Assembly (NCBI GenBank): GCA_028871055.1
Contig: JAGWON010000004.1
Coordinates: forward strand, 109,902-173,901
DNA from: Alphaproteobacteria bacterium
GTDB taxonomy: Bacteria; Pseudomonadota; Alphaproteobacteria; ATCC43930; CGMCC-115725
Direction: 5' to 3'
Length of the DNA: 64,000 bases
The notes beneath the pieces are model-generated. The model was not told the DNA's origin and searched no databases. It saw only the letters and a list, made by a program, of their open reading frames with translations. Shown piece after piece: positions 47,462 to 55,902 of the stretch (positions are counted from its first letter, which is position 1; each line of letters begins with the position of its first letter). Both the position numbers and the translations under genes were made by a program.

Positions 47462-47517
47462 CGACCATCGATGCTATGCTTGATTCATTCTAACGATTCA
47501 CAAAGCGGGGAAAACGC

Positions 47518-47610
47518 ATGAAAAACCCACTCGATTCGCTCGGTCAGACGGTGCTGCTGGGATTCGTCCTCACCGTTGTCGTTGTAATCCTGATTCACGT
47601 CATCGCCTGA
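47518..47610 (+). CDS. 30-residue single-helix membrane peptide
   Basis: ATG 47518 to TGA 47610 encodes a 30-residue peptide: 'MKNPLDSLGQ' followed by a hydrophobic helix 'TVLLGFVLTVVVVILIHVIA'. GGGGA lies a few bases upstream and the next gene begins 19 bases downstream with its own strong SD, so the two look co-transcribed. It could be a small subunit or regulator of the PuuD-type protein. Not recognised as a named family. Confidence 0.55.
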   Translation: MKNPLDSLGQTVLLGFVLTVVVVILIHVIA

Positions 47611-47629
47611 ATCGACGGAGGGATCAACC

Positions 47630-48145
47630 ATGAATGAAATTGTCACTTACGCCTGGTGGGTGTTCGCCTTCCGCTGGTTCCATATCCTCAGCGGCGTCAT
47701 GTGGATCGGTCTGCTCTGGTATTTCAACTTCGTGCAGACGCCAACCATGCCCAAGATTCCGAACGAGCTGAAACCCGGCGTCGGCAAATTTATCCTGCCC
47801 GAGGCCCTGTTCTGGTTCCGCTGGGCCGCGATGTCGACCATCGTCACCGGGCTCATCCTTGCGGGCATGAGCGGGTACCTGCCGAACGCAATTTGGCTCG
47901 CCGTCGGCGACCATAGCGCCAACGTCACCGCCATCGGCTTTGGTATGTGGTTGGGCACGATCATGTGGTTCAACGTCTGGTTCGTCATCTGGCCGAATCA
48001 GAAGAAGAACCTCGGCCTGGTACAGGTAAGCGACGACGAGAAGAAGAAGGCGGCGCGCACCGCCGGCCTGTTTTCACGCGTCAATACCATGCTGTCGATT
48101 CCCATGCTCTACTGCATGGCTTCGGGCAGTCACGGCGTGTTCTAG
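47630..48145 (+). CDS. Urate hydroxylase PuuD-type membrane domain protein (no cytochrome c tail)
   Basis: A 171-residue membrane protein with four helices. 'AFRWFHILSGVMWIGLLWYFNFVQT' (key: WFHI-SGVMWIG-LWYFN) and 'GTIMWFNVWFVIWPNQKKNLG' belong to the urate oxidase N-terminal (PuuD) domain. Full PuuD has a C-terminal cytochrome c, absent here. The His of 'WFHILSG' might bind haem. GGAGGG precedes ATG 47630. Without purine genes nearby, a respiratory role is as likely as urate oxidation. Confidence 0.85.
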   Translation: MNEIVTYAWWVFAFRWFHILSGVMWIGLLWYFNFVQTPTMPKIPNELKPGVGKFILPEALFWFRWAAMSTIVTGLILAGMSGYLPNAIWLAVGDHSANVTAIGFGMWLGTIMWFNVWFVIWPNQKKNLGLVQVSDDEKKKAARTAGLFSRVNTMLSIPMLYCMASGSHGVF

Positions 48146-48198
48146 GTCGACGATAAGCTCGCGGCTGACACCCGGGGCCATATGGTCCCGGTTCTTTT

Positions 48199-48573
48199 TC
48201 AGCCGGTCGGCAATAGCGCGGCGGCGACGCGGCGCTCCTCGGCGAGAAGAATGTTGTAGGTGCGGCAGGCGGCGCCGGTATCCATCGCATCGACCACCAT
48301 GCCCTTGGCCTTGAGCGCAGCGCGCAGCTCGATGGGCACCGGCGCCATGCGCGCGCCGCACCCCAGGAGCAGGATCTCGATGCCGCGGTCGAACAGCGCG
48401 CTCAAGCTTTCGAGCGTCATCTCGGCGAGCGATGCGGCGCTCCAGGCGACGGTCGCGTCGGCCGTGACCAGGATCGCGCCTTCGTAGGCGACGCCGCTCA
48501 CATGGAAACCATTGCGCCCGTAGCTGTCGACGACCTGGCGCCCGGCGGGGATCAGGGGCGTGACATCGGTCAC
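48199..48573 (-). CDS. Mth938-like domain protein, NDUFAF3-like
   Basis: A 124-residue protein with 'VVDSYGRNGFHVSGVAYEG', 'EILLLGCGARMAPVPIELR' and 'GMVVDAMDTGAACRTYNIL', the Mth938 domain shared with complex I assembly factor NDUFAF3. The GTG start (48571-48573) overlaps the secF stop as GTGA. In alphaproteobacteria this gene commonly follows yajC-secD-secF. The presence of both NDUFAF3- and NDUFAF6-like genes here fits a complex I assembly module. Confidence 0.9.
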   Translation of the reverse strand: MTDVTPLIPAGRQVVDSYGRNGFHVSGVAYEGAILVTADATVAWSAASLAEMTLESLSALFDRGIEILLLGCGARMAPVPIELRAALKAKGMVVDAMDTGAACRTYNILLAEERRVAAALLPTG

Positions 48574-49544
48574 GGCGCCCCGGTCTTGGCCTTGCTTACC
48601 GGGTTCGGCGGCGACGACGCCGGCGCGGTCTCGCCGGCGGCGCGGCCGTGCACGCCCTTGGGCCGGATGTAGTAGAGCAGCGGCGCGGCGATGAAGAGCG
48701 ACGAATAAGTGCCGACGACGATGCCCCACAGCATCGCGATCGAGAAGCCATGCAGCACCTGGCCGCCGAAGAAGAACAACGACAGCACCGCCAGCGCCGT
48801 CGTGCTAACGGTGAGGATGGTGCGCGATAGCGTCTCGTTGAGGCTCTTGTTGATGAGCGTCGCGAAATCCATCGTCTTGTAGCGCCGCATGGTCTCGCGC
48901 ACGCGGTCGTAGATGACGACCGTATCGTTGATCGAGTAGCCGGCGATGGTCAGGATCGCCGCCAACGTCGTTAGGTTGAACTCGACCCGCAACAGCGAGA
49001 ACAGTCCGACGGTGGTGATGGTATCGTGCAGCGTCGATAGCATCGCGCCGACGCCGAACTGCCACTCGAAGCGGAACCAGACGTAGATCGCAATGGCAAT
49101 CAACGCGAGGATGGTGGCGATGGTTCCGGCGCGAATCAGCTCGGCGCCGATCGTCGGCCCGACCACGTTGGTGCTGCGGTAATCGATGCCTGGACCGAGT
49201 GCCTGCTTGACCTTGGTGACCGCCTGCTCTTGCGCCTGATCGCCACCTGGCTGGCGCTGGACGCGGATCATCACGTCGTTGGGGCCGCCGAAGCCCTGAA
49301 GCGCGACCTGGCCGATGCCGAGCGTATCGAGCTTGCCGCGCATTGCCGCCAGATCGGCCGGCTGCGGCGTACGCGCCTCGATGACGATGCCGCCAGAGAA
49401 GTCGATGCCGTAGTTGAGGCCGTTGACCGCGAACAGCACGATTGAGCCGATCGTCATCAGCGCCGACAGCGCGAAACCAACCTTGCGCAGCCCCATGAAG
49501 TCGATGTTGGGGATGTGCCGGATGACGATAAGCGGGCGGAACAT
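48570..49544 (-). CDS. secF: Protein translocase subunit SecF
   Basis: A 324-residue inner-membrane protein with six helices that, with SecD, uses the proton gradient to help export. Signature 'NYGIDFSGGIVIEART' near the start, 'GYSINDTVVIYDRVRE' and 'NETLSRTILTVSTTALAV'. ATG 49544 begins 'MFRPLIVIRHIPNIDFMGLR', the usual N-terminus; the frame extends 12 codons upstream without support. It is 135 bases from secD, the gap being taken by a palindromic repeat, and it overlaps the NDUFAF3-like gene. Confidence 0.96.
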   Translation of the reverse strand: MFRPLIVIRHIPNIDFMGLRKVGFALSALMTIGSIVLFAVNGLNYGIDFSGGIVIEARTPQPADLAAMRGKLDTLGIGQVALQGFGGPNDVMIRVQRQPGGDQAQEQAVTKVKQALGPGIDYRSTNVVGPTIGAELIRAGTIATILALIAIAIYVWFRFEWQFGVGAMLSTLHDTITTVGLFSLLRVEFNLTTLAAILTIAGYSINDTVVIYDRVRETMRRYKTMDFATLINKSLNETLSRTILTVSTTALAVLSLFFFGGQVLHGFSIAMLWGIVVGTYSSLFIAAPLLYYIRPKGVHGRAAGETAPASSPPNPVSKAKTGAP

Positions 49545-49565
49545 GGTCAACGCTCCGTTCGATCC

Positions 49566-49642
49566 GTCATTCCCGCGCAAGCGGGAATCCGGGGGCAGGC
49601 GCTGCGCCGGCCGCCATGGACCCCCGCTTGCGCGGGGGTGAC
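49566..49642. repeat. Palindromic intergenic repeat of the GTCATTCCCGCGCAAGCGGG type
   Basis: GTCATTCCCGCGCAAGCGGG (49566-49585) pairs with a CCCCCGCTTGCGCGGGGGTGAC unit (49621-49642, given here by its outer bases), forming a long hairpin. A third repeat family in this window, a type widely scattered in proteobacteria. It separates secD from secF. Confidence 0.8.
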
Positions 49643-49679
49643 GCCATCGCGATTCAATCTTGGTTGCAGCGGCATGGCG

Positions 49680-51251
49680 TCAGATCGGGATCGCCTTGGG
49701 CTTGAAGCGGCGCAGCCAGGTGACGATCAGCAGCCGCGTCACCAGAATAGCAGAGAACAACGACGTCAGGACGCCGAGGCTCAAGGTCACGGCGAAGCCC
49801 TTCACCGGGCCGGAGCCGAGCCAGAACATCAGCGCGCCGGCGACCAGCGTCGTGACATGGCTGTCAAGGATGGTGCCAAAGGCGCGCTCGAATCCGGCCT
49901 GGAGAGACGAGATCAGCGAGCGGCCACCGCGTACTTCCTCGCGGATGCGCTCGTAGATCAGCACGTTGGCGTCGACGGCCATGCCCATGGTCAGCGCGAT
50001 GCCGGCGATGCCGGGCAGGGTCAGCGTCGCGCCCAGCAGCGTCAGGCTCGCCATCATGATGCAGAGGTTGAAGAACAGCGCGATGTCAGCGAAGAGCCCG
50101 AACAGGCCGTAGAACACCACCATGAAGACGACGACCAGCGCCACGCCGACGATGCTGGCGGTGGTGCCCTCGCGGATCGAGTCCGCGCCGAGGTCGGGAC
50201 CGATGCTGCGCTCTTCGATCACCGTCAGCGGCGCCGGCAGCGCGCCAGCGCGCAGCAGCAGCGCCAGGTCGTTCGCCGACTGCACGGTGAAACTGCCCGA
50301 GATCACGCCCTGTCCGCCCAGAATCGGCTCGCGGATGACCGGCGCGCTGATCACCTTGTTGTCGAGCACGATGGCGAAGGGCTTGCCGACGTTGTCCTTG
50401 GTCGCCTCCGCGAAGCGGCGCGCGCCGACGGAATCGAACTTGAACGAGACCACCGGCTCGTTTTCCTGGAAGGTCGGCTGCGCGTCGGTGAGCATGTCGC
50501 CCGACACCAGGATGCGGCGTCGCACAACGTAGGCGCTCGGCAGGCCGGGGCGATTCTCCGCGGCCGGCAACAGCTCGTCGCCGGGCGGAGCGTGGCCGGC
50601 GCGCGCGTCCTCGGTCGAGGCTTTGGTGTCGACCATCTGGAACGTCAGTCGCGCGGTCTTGCCGAGCAGCGCCTTGACGTGCTCGGGATTGCTGATGCCG
50701 GGGAGCTCGACCAGGATGCGCTTGTCGCCCTCGCGCTGGATCGTCGCCTCGCGCGTGCCGGTCTCGTCGATGCGGCGCCGCACGATTTCGATCGACTGCT
50801 CGACGGCCGAGCGCTGACGCGCCTGCACCGCCTCGGCCGTCGGCTTCACGGTGACGGTGCCGTCGGACTGGCTGGCGATCGCCAGATCGGGATCGATCTT
50901 GAGGATGGCATCGTGCAGGTCGTCGTACTTCGACGCATCGAGCAGCTTGAGTTGGGCGTGATCGCCGGCAACACCGAGATTGGTATAGCCGATGCGGCGG
51001 GCGATCAGCGCGGTGCGCAACTCGTCGACGAGGCTATTGAGGCGATCGCGCTCGACCGAGGCGGTGTCGACCTCGAGCAGCAGATAAGAGCCGCCGCGCA
51101 GGTCGAGGCCGAGGCTCACCTGATGCTTTGGCAGCAGGCCCGGCCAGGAGTCCACGGTCTGCGGCGAGAACGCATTGGGCAGCGTGAAGATCACCCCCAG
51201 CGCGCAAACCGCCAGTATGAGGGCAACCTTCCACGTCGGGAAATACAGCAT
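49680..51251 (-). CDS. secD: Protein translocase subunit SecD
   Basis: A 523-residue partner of SecF with one N-terminal helix, a large periplasmic domain and five C-terminal helices. 'LGLDLRGGSYLLLEVD' is the D1 motif and 'AMGMAVDANVLIYERIREE' (here 'TMGMAVDANVLIYERIREE') the D5 motif with the proton-relay Asp. It follows yajC by three bases, so the two are in one operon. Confidence 0.97.
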   Translation of the reverse strand: MLYFPTWKVALILAVCALGVIFTLPNAFSPQTVDSWPGLLPKHQVSLGLDLRGGSYLLLEVDTASVERDRLNSLVDELRTALIARRIGYTNLGVAGDHAQLKLLDASKYDDLHDAILKIDPDLAIASQSDGTVTVKPTAEAVQARQRSAVEQSIEIVRRRIDETGTREATIQREGDKRILVELPGISNPEHVKALLGKTARLTFQMVDTKASTEDARAGHAPPGDELLPAAENRPGLPSAYVVRRRILVSGDMLTDAQPTFQENEPVVSFKFDSVGARRFAEATKDNVGKPFAIVLDNKVISAPVIREPILGGQGVISGSFTVQSANDLALLLRAGALPAPLTVIEERSIGPDLGADSIREGTTASIVGVALVVVFMVVFYGLFGLFADIALFFNLCIMMASLTLLGATLTLPGIAGIALTMGMAVDANVLIYERIREEVRGGRSLISSLQAGFERAFGTILDSHVTTLVAGALMFWLGSGPVKGFAVTLSLGVLTSLFSAILVTRLLIVTWLRRFKPKAIPI

Positions 51252-51254
51252 GCG

Positions 51255-51677
51255 CTAGCTGCCGGCTTTGGCGCTGTCCTTCGTTTTGTCCTTGGCTTCG
51301 TCGTCGCCGCCGTCGTTCTCGTCGTCGTCCTCGTCCTTGCCTGACGCCTTGGCGTCGGCCGGCGCCGGCTTCGCCAGCACGCTGACGATCGTCGTGCGCA
51401 TCACGCGGACGCGAGTGTTCTCGGCGATGTCGACGAGCACCTCGTCGTTGTTCACGACCTTGGCCACCGTGCCGATGATGCCGCCGCCGGTGACGACGCG
51501 GTCGCCGCGCCGGATCGCCTCGAGCATGGCCTTGGTCTCTTTCGCCTTCTTCTGCTGCGGCCGGATCAGGAAGAAATAGAAGACGACGAAGATGAGCGCG
51601 AGCGGCGCCATCTGCATGATGGTGCTGGTGCTGCTGCCCCCTAAGGCCTGCGCATAGGCCGGAGAAATCAAGAACAT
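51255..51677 (-). CDS. yajC: Preprotein translocase subunit YajC
   Basis: A 140-residue single-helix membrane protein associated with SecDF. 'MAPLALIFVVFYFFLIRPQQKKAKE' (key: FLIRPQQKK), then 'GDRVVTGGGIIGTVAKV', both hallmarks. The C-terminal tail is acidic and low-complexity (D/E/K rich), longer than in E. coli. ATG 51677 gives 'MFLISPAYAQ'; the upstream in-frame extension is unlikely. It is divergent from the DUF815 ATPase gene. Confidence 0.95.
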   Translation of the reverse strand: MFLISPAYAQALGGSSTSTIMQMAPLALIFVVFYFFLIRPQQKKAKETKAMLEAIRRGDRVVTGGGIIGTVAKVVNNDEVLVDIAENTRVRVMRTTIVSVLAKPAPADAKASGKDEDDDENDGGDDEAKDKTKDSAKAGS

Positions 51678-51820
51678 ATCGGACTCCCGCGCGATGTGGA
51701 GCGCATTGGTAATGGACTTGACCGCAAAGCGCAAGGCGAGGGCGCTGTTGACGGCACGACCCCGCGCGCCTAGGGTCGCGGCGAAATTTCGTCTCCCGTC
51801 CAACGGCTTATCACCCTGCG

Positions 51821-52687
51821 ATGAGCGACGACAAGAACCCCGACAAGTTGCTTCAGCGCATCGCTGACTCCCTCGAGCGGCTCGCGCCCAAGGCCCATCC
51901 GGCGACCGATCTCGACGCCGCCGACGCCTTCATCTGGCACGCCGAGGGGTCTTGGCTCGAGCCGGTGAAGACGGTGAACCGCGTCGACATCGAGCTGCTG
52001 CAGGGCATCGAGCGGGTGCGCGACATCCTGCTCGACAACACGCGGCGCTTTGCCAAGGGACTGCCCGCCAACAACGTGCTGCTGTGGGGCGCGCGCGGCA
52101 TGGGCAAGTCGTCGCTGGTCAAGGCCGTCCACGCCGCCATCAACCGCGATCAGTCGCGCTCGCTGGTGCTGGTCGAGATCCATCGCGAGGACATTCCCTC
52201 CCTGCCCGCGCTCCTGGCGCGACTTCGGTTGACGAAGCGGCGCTGCGTGCTGTTCTGCGACGATCTGTCGTTCGACGCGCAGGACACCAGCTACAAGTCG
52301 CTCAAGGCGGTGCTCGAAGGCGGCATCGAGGGGCGGCCAGACAACGTCGTGCTCTACGCCACGTCGAACCGCCGCCATCTCTTGTCGCGCGACATGATCG
52401 AGAACGAACGCTCGACCGCGCTGATGCCCGGCGAAGCGGTGGAGGAGAAGGTCTCGCTCTCGGACCGCTTTGGCTTGTGGCTCGGCTTCCACGCCTGCGA
52501 CCAGGAGACCTATCAGGCGATGATCCGCGGCTATGCCGCGCGCTACTGCCTCGACTATCCGGCGGACAAGCTCAAGGCGGAATCGTCGGAATGGGCGATC
52601 ACCCGTGGCGCGCGCTCGGGCCGCGTGGCGTGGCAATACATCCAGGACTTGGCGGGGCGGCTCGGCAAGAAACTCGAAACGCGTTAG
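51821..52687 (+). CDS. DUF815 family AAA-type ATPase
   Basis: A 288-residue ATPase. Walker A is 'LLWGARGMGKSSLVKA', Walker B 'CVLFCDDLSFD' and sensor region 'LYATSNRRHLL'. The DUF815 signatures 'RFGLWLGFHACDQETY' and 'GARSGRVAWQYIQDL' are clear. The role is not established; the gene is usually beside yajC or nlpD in alphaproteobacteria. Here a three-gene insert separates it from nlpD. Confidence 0.93.
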   Translation: MSDDKNPDKLLQRIADSLERLAPKAHPATDLDAADAFIWHAEGSWLEPVKTVNRVDIELLQGIERVRDILLDNTRRFAKGLPANNVLLWGARGMGKSSLVKAVHAAINRDQSRSLVLVEIHREDIPSLPALLARLRLTKRRCVLFCDDLSFDAQDTSYKSLKAVLEGGIEGRPDNVVLYATSNRRHLLSRDMIENERSTALMPGEAVEEKVSLSDRFGLWLGFHACDQETYQAMIRGYAARYCLDYPADKLKAESSEWAITRGARSGRVAWQYIQDLAGRLGKKLETR

Positions 52688-52830
52688 CGCCTGAAGCTTG
52701 CCGGGCTCGCGGGCAGCTACGCGTCCGGATCGAGAACGCGCGCGTCCCTGCGGTGACCAAGGATCTAAGGCGCGGCGAATGCCGCTCCAATACGGCCAAC
52801 CTCTGCCGACGAGGATCGAGACGCGGTCAT

Positions 52831-52854
52831 CCATCCGGAAAAGTTTTCCGATGG
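52831..52854. promoter_or_regulatory. Strong palindrome upstream of the M24 gene
   Basis: CGGAAAA (52836-52842) and TTTTCCG (52844-52850) form a perfect dyad around one base, flanked by CCAT (52831) and ATGG (52851). It lies 109 bases before ATG 52963 and could be the operator for the LysR-type regulator encoded at 54730. A T-rich run follows at about 52873. Confidence 0.4.
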
Positions 52855-52962
52855 CTCCCATAAGAAGAAGCTATTTTTTTCTTCGAATCGCCGCTTGCTA
52901 GAGTTCCGAGCATCGACGCCGGCGACCGCTTGACTGTGGTCGAAAACCGAGAAGGGGTGCTC

Positions 52963-54240
52963 ATGACAGACAAATACGGCAAGTCCTATCCATTCCAGCC
53001 CATGGACTGGATCGAGGGCGTCAATATGGACAAGCTGCGTCAGGGACGGCTCGACCGGACCAAGGCGGAACTGTTCAAAAAGCGCAAATTTGGCGGACTG
53101 CTCTCGCTGAACGAGTGGAACACCCGCTACGTCACGAGCACTTACACACCGCCGTGGACGACACCGAGCTCGGGTCTGCGTTATTCGTTGCTCCTCAAGG
53201 GCGATGCCCATCCAATCATCTTCGAGCAGGGCGACATCGGCTACCACACGCAGCGCAGCTCCCCCTGGCTTCCGCCTGAAAACGTCAAATACGCGATCAC
53301 GGGCATGGGTTGGATCGCGCGCTGCATGGGTGATTCCGCGCACAAGGCGGCGGTGGCGCGCTTCGTCGATCAAATCTACGCCGAGCTCAAGCGAGCCGGT
53401 GTGCAGAACGAGGTGCTGGCGTTGGATTTCTCCGACCCGTACATCAGCGCCGCTTTCGAGGCCAAAGGCGTCAAGACCAGCGGCGAAGGATTTGTTGCCA
53501 TGCTTGCGGCGCGCAAGAACAAGCTGCAGGAAGAGGTCGAATGCCTGCGCAATGCGTGCACCATCGGCGACGCAATGTTCGACGCCTTAGCGCGCACCGT
53601 GCGTCCCGGCGTGAGCGAACATGAAATTCTGGGTGAGGCGTTCAAGGCGTGCTACGCCAATGGCGGCGAAGTCCATTCCGGCGTATTCTGCACGTCCGGT
53701 CCCTACACATGGCCCAACCTCCGTCATTCCACGGGTCGCCGCCTCGCAACCGGCGACGTCATTTACATGGACGTCTATAACACCTCGTGGAACGGATATA
53801 AGACCTGCTACTACCGCACGTTCAGCCTCGGTGAGCCGTCCAAAGCGACGAAGGACGCCTACAAACGTGCCTATGATTGGCTTTATGGCGCCATCAGCGT
53901 CATAAAGCCCGGCATCACCACCAAGGAAATCGCCGAACGGTGGCCGGCTGGACCCGATGTGTGGGGTGATATCGGGGTGGTGTCGGAGGATCAGACGGCC
54001 GGCAACAATTGGGCCCACGGTATCGGCCTCACGCTTTACGAGCCGCCGCTGGTATGGCGCGGCTGCTCGCTTGAGCATCCCATGGTCATCGAAGAGGACA
54101 TGTGTTTCGCGATCGAGACGCAGGAAGGCGACGGCGCGGGCCAAGGCGTAAGGTTGGAAGAGGTGATCCACGTTACCAAGACAGGGGTAGAAATCCTCTC
54201 GAAGTGGCCGATAAAAGAAATCACCACCATAGAATGCTGA
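52963..54240 (+). CDS. M24 family metallopeptidase-like protein (Xaa-Pro peptidase/creatinase fold)
   Basis: A 425-residue protein with a creatinase-type N-terminal domain and a pita-bread C-terminal domain. Metal-site parts: D270 in 'VIYMDVYNTSW', then 'GYKTCYYRT', where Cys282 stands at the usual second Asp; 'WAHGIGLTLYEPP' holds the His; 'FAIETQEGDG' and 'VRLEEVIHV' supply the Glu ligands. Loss of one metal ligand suggests a non-peptidase reaction or altered metal use. AAGGGGT precedes ATG 52963. It seems to belong to an accessory insert with the FmdB and LysR genes. Confidence 0.85.
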   Translation: MTDKYGKSYPFQPMDWIEGVNMDKLRQGRLDRTKAELFKKRKFGGLLSLNEWNTRYVTSTYTPPWTTPSSGLRYSLLLKGDAHPIIFEQGDIGYHTQRSSPWLPPENVKYAITGMGWIARCMGDSAHKAAVARFVDQIYAELKRAGVQNEVLALDFSDPYISAAFEAKGVKTSGEGFVAMLAARKNKLQEEVECLRNACTIGDAMFDALARTVRPGVSEHEILGEAFKACYANGGEVHSGVFCTSGPYTWPNLRHSTGRRLATGDVIYMDVYNTSWNGYKTCYYRTFSLGEPSKATKDAYKRAYDWLYGAISVIKPGITTKEIAERWPAGPDVWGDIGVVSEDQTAGNNWAHGIGLTLYEPPLVWRGCSLEHPMVIEEDMCFAIETQEGDGAGQGVRLEEVIHVTKTGVEILSKWPIKEITTIEC

Positions 54241-54285
54241 CCGGCAGAGAAACCCTCCACCGACCGAGCTGGAGCGAAAGGGGAA

Positions 54286-54516
54286 ATGATTTTGCGCGTG
54301 TTTGATTTCACTTGTGCGGCGTGTGAAGAGTCGTTCGAGGCCCTTGTTCGCGGGCAGAGGGACATGCCGCAATGTCCCAAATGCGGGTCGGCCAAAGTGA
54401 CCCGCCAGCCCGTCCTCCGGATATCGATCCGCGCGAGCAAGGTCGGCCGGGTCGTCGATCTCAGCTCAAAGTCGTGCCCATGTGCTTATGGTGGTCCCAA
54501 GCACGCCCATCGTTGA
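54286..54516 (+). CDS. FmdB-type zinc ribbon protein
   Basis: A 76-residue protein. 'FDFTCAACEESFEALV' and 'MPQCPKCGSAKVTRQPVL' form the CxxC...CxxC zinc ribbon of the FmdB regulatory family. A second C-terminal pair 'SCPCAYG' is present. GAAAGGGGA precedes ATG 54286, 45 bases after the M24 gene; the two are probably one operon. Confidence 0.85.
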   Translation: MILRVFDFTCAACEESFEALVRGQRDMPQCPKCGSAKVTRQPVLRISIRASKVGRVVDLSSKSCPCAYGGPKHAHR

Positions 54517-54729
54517 ATGCAGGATGGATGGCAAGGTGGTTTTTGCGCAACCGGACATTGCAGTCCGGAGCCGCGCCGATATTGGGGCGCGAACCCGGAG
54601 CAATATGGGGCGACTGCGAGTACGGTGACGACTTGCAGACATGAGCCGCGGACCGACTGATGTGCGAATCGTTCCGAGCCCTTCCGCCGCCATGTCTCGT
54701 CTCACCGTCGATCCAGCCTAAAAGGGCTG

Positions 54730-55698
54730 TCAGCGACGACGAACATCGCTCCATTGCGGGAGATTTTGACAGATGTTGTCAGCGGGCCAGGACTTTTTTT
54801 CGCAGGTCTCCGCTTCACGGCCGAGCACCTCGACGAACAATCGCGAAATGGTCGAGAGCGCATGTTGCGCCAAGTTGATGAGGTAGAGGTCTGCCTCCAG
54901 GTACGGCTCGACGATCGGGTTGATGCAGAGCCGTTCTGACTCCGTGTCATGCGCCACCGCCACCAGCGGCAGTATGGTCGCCCAGTTCGCATGACTGACG
55001 AAGTCGATCATGCCGTAAACCGTGTCCATTTCCAGTATACGGCCGGCTCGAATCTCCTTGCTCCAAATGCGCCGCTCGATGTTTCGCCGCAGAGTGTGGT
55101 TGGGCGAAGGGACAACCAGATCGAGTTGCGGCAGTTCCTGAAGCTTCAAAGGCGCACCGCGGACAAAACCGAGGGCGGGATTGCTGATCAAGACCATGCT
55201 GCCCTTCGAGAGCTTGGTGATCTCGATGCCCTCGTGCGTCGGCGGTTTGAGCACCACCGCAAAATCGATAGCTTGAGCGAGGACCGATTCAGCTAGCGTG
55301 TCGCTGAATCCTTGAAGTACGCGAATATCGACCATCGGATAGGTATCGACGAACTGAGGGAGAACGGATGACAGCAAACCGCGGACCACAGACGGGATCA
55401 GCCCGATCCGTACCAGCCCCGACATCTGTTCGCTCAACTCGTTCATTTCGACCTGGGCCGAATTGACGGAGCGGAGAATCGCCACCGAATGCCGATAAAA
55501 GCGCCGCCCTGCGGCAGTCGGAACGACGCCATTGACTGAACGTTCAAAGAGCGGTCGGTCCAGCGTTTTTTCGAGACTGCGTATTTGAGCGCTGAGCGCT
55601 GGCTGGGAGCAGTGCTCCCGTTCGGCCGCCTTGGTGAAGCTTGCTTCCTCGTAAACAGCCGAGAAGTACCGCAGTTGGCGGATGGTGATAGGGATCAT
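54730..55698 (-). CDS. LysR family transcriptional regulator
   Basis: A 322-residue regulator: N-terminal winged helix 'IRQLRYFSAVYEEASFTKAA', cited as 'RQLRYFSAVYEEASFTKAA', with recognition helix 'CSQPALSAQIRSLEKTL', then 'PLFERSVNGVVPTAAG'. The rest is a LysR substrate-binding domain. ATG 55698 ('MIPITIRQLRYF') is the normal start; the open frame reaches 62 codons further up without homology. It is convergent with the FmdB gene and may control the M24-FmdB pair. Confidence 0.92.
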   Translation of the reverse strand: MIPITIRQLRYFSAVYEEASFTKAAEREHCSQPALSAQIRSLEKTLDRPLFERSVNGVVPTAAGRRFYRHSVAILRSVNSAQVEMNELSEQMSGLVRIGLIPSVVRGLLSSVLPQFVDTYPMVDIRVLQGFSDTLAESVLAQAIDFAVVLKPPTHEGIEITKLSKGSMVLISNPALGFVRGAPLKLQELPQLDLVVPSPNHTLRRNIERRIWSKEIRAGRILEMDTVYGMIDFVSHANWATILPLVAVAHDTESERLCINPIVEPYLEADLYLINLAQHALSTISRLFVEVLGREAETCEKKSWPADNICQNLPQWSDVRRR

Positions 55699-55902
55699 TG
55701 AGACCAATCGCGTTGGATTTCGTGATCGGTGGCGAGCGACTATACGCCTACGGCCAAGTTGAGACCAGCCCGTGGGGACAAATTCGTACCAACGTCTGGA
55801 GGCCGCGAGATGAAGCATTCCGAGGAAACTTTCCGCGAGCTTGTGATAGCGCATCGCGATGACGCGCTTGCACCGTCCAGCCATCAGAAAATCGCAAAAT
55901 CG

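Noticed and set aside
47630..48145. Complete urate oxidation enzyme
   Set aside because: Only the membrane domain is present and no cytochrome c or purine genes are nearby.
49515..51344. Long open frame opposite secD
   Set aside because: Low-complexity His/Arg/Asp composition and complete overlap with secD and yajC ends.
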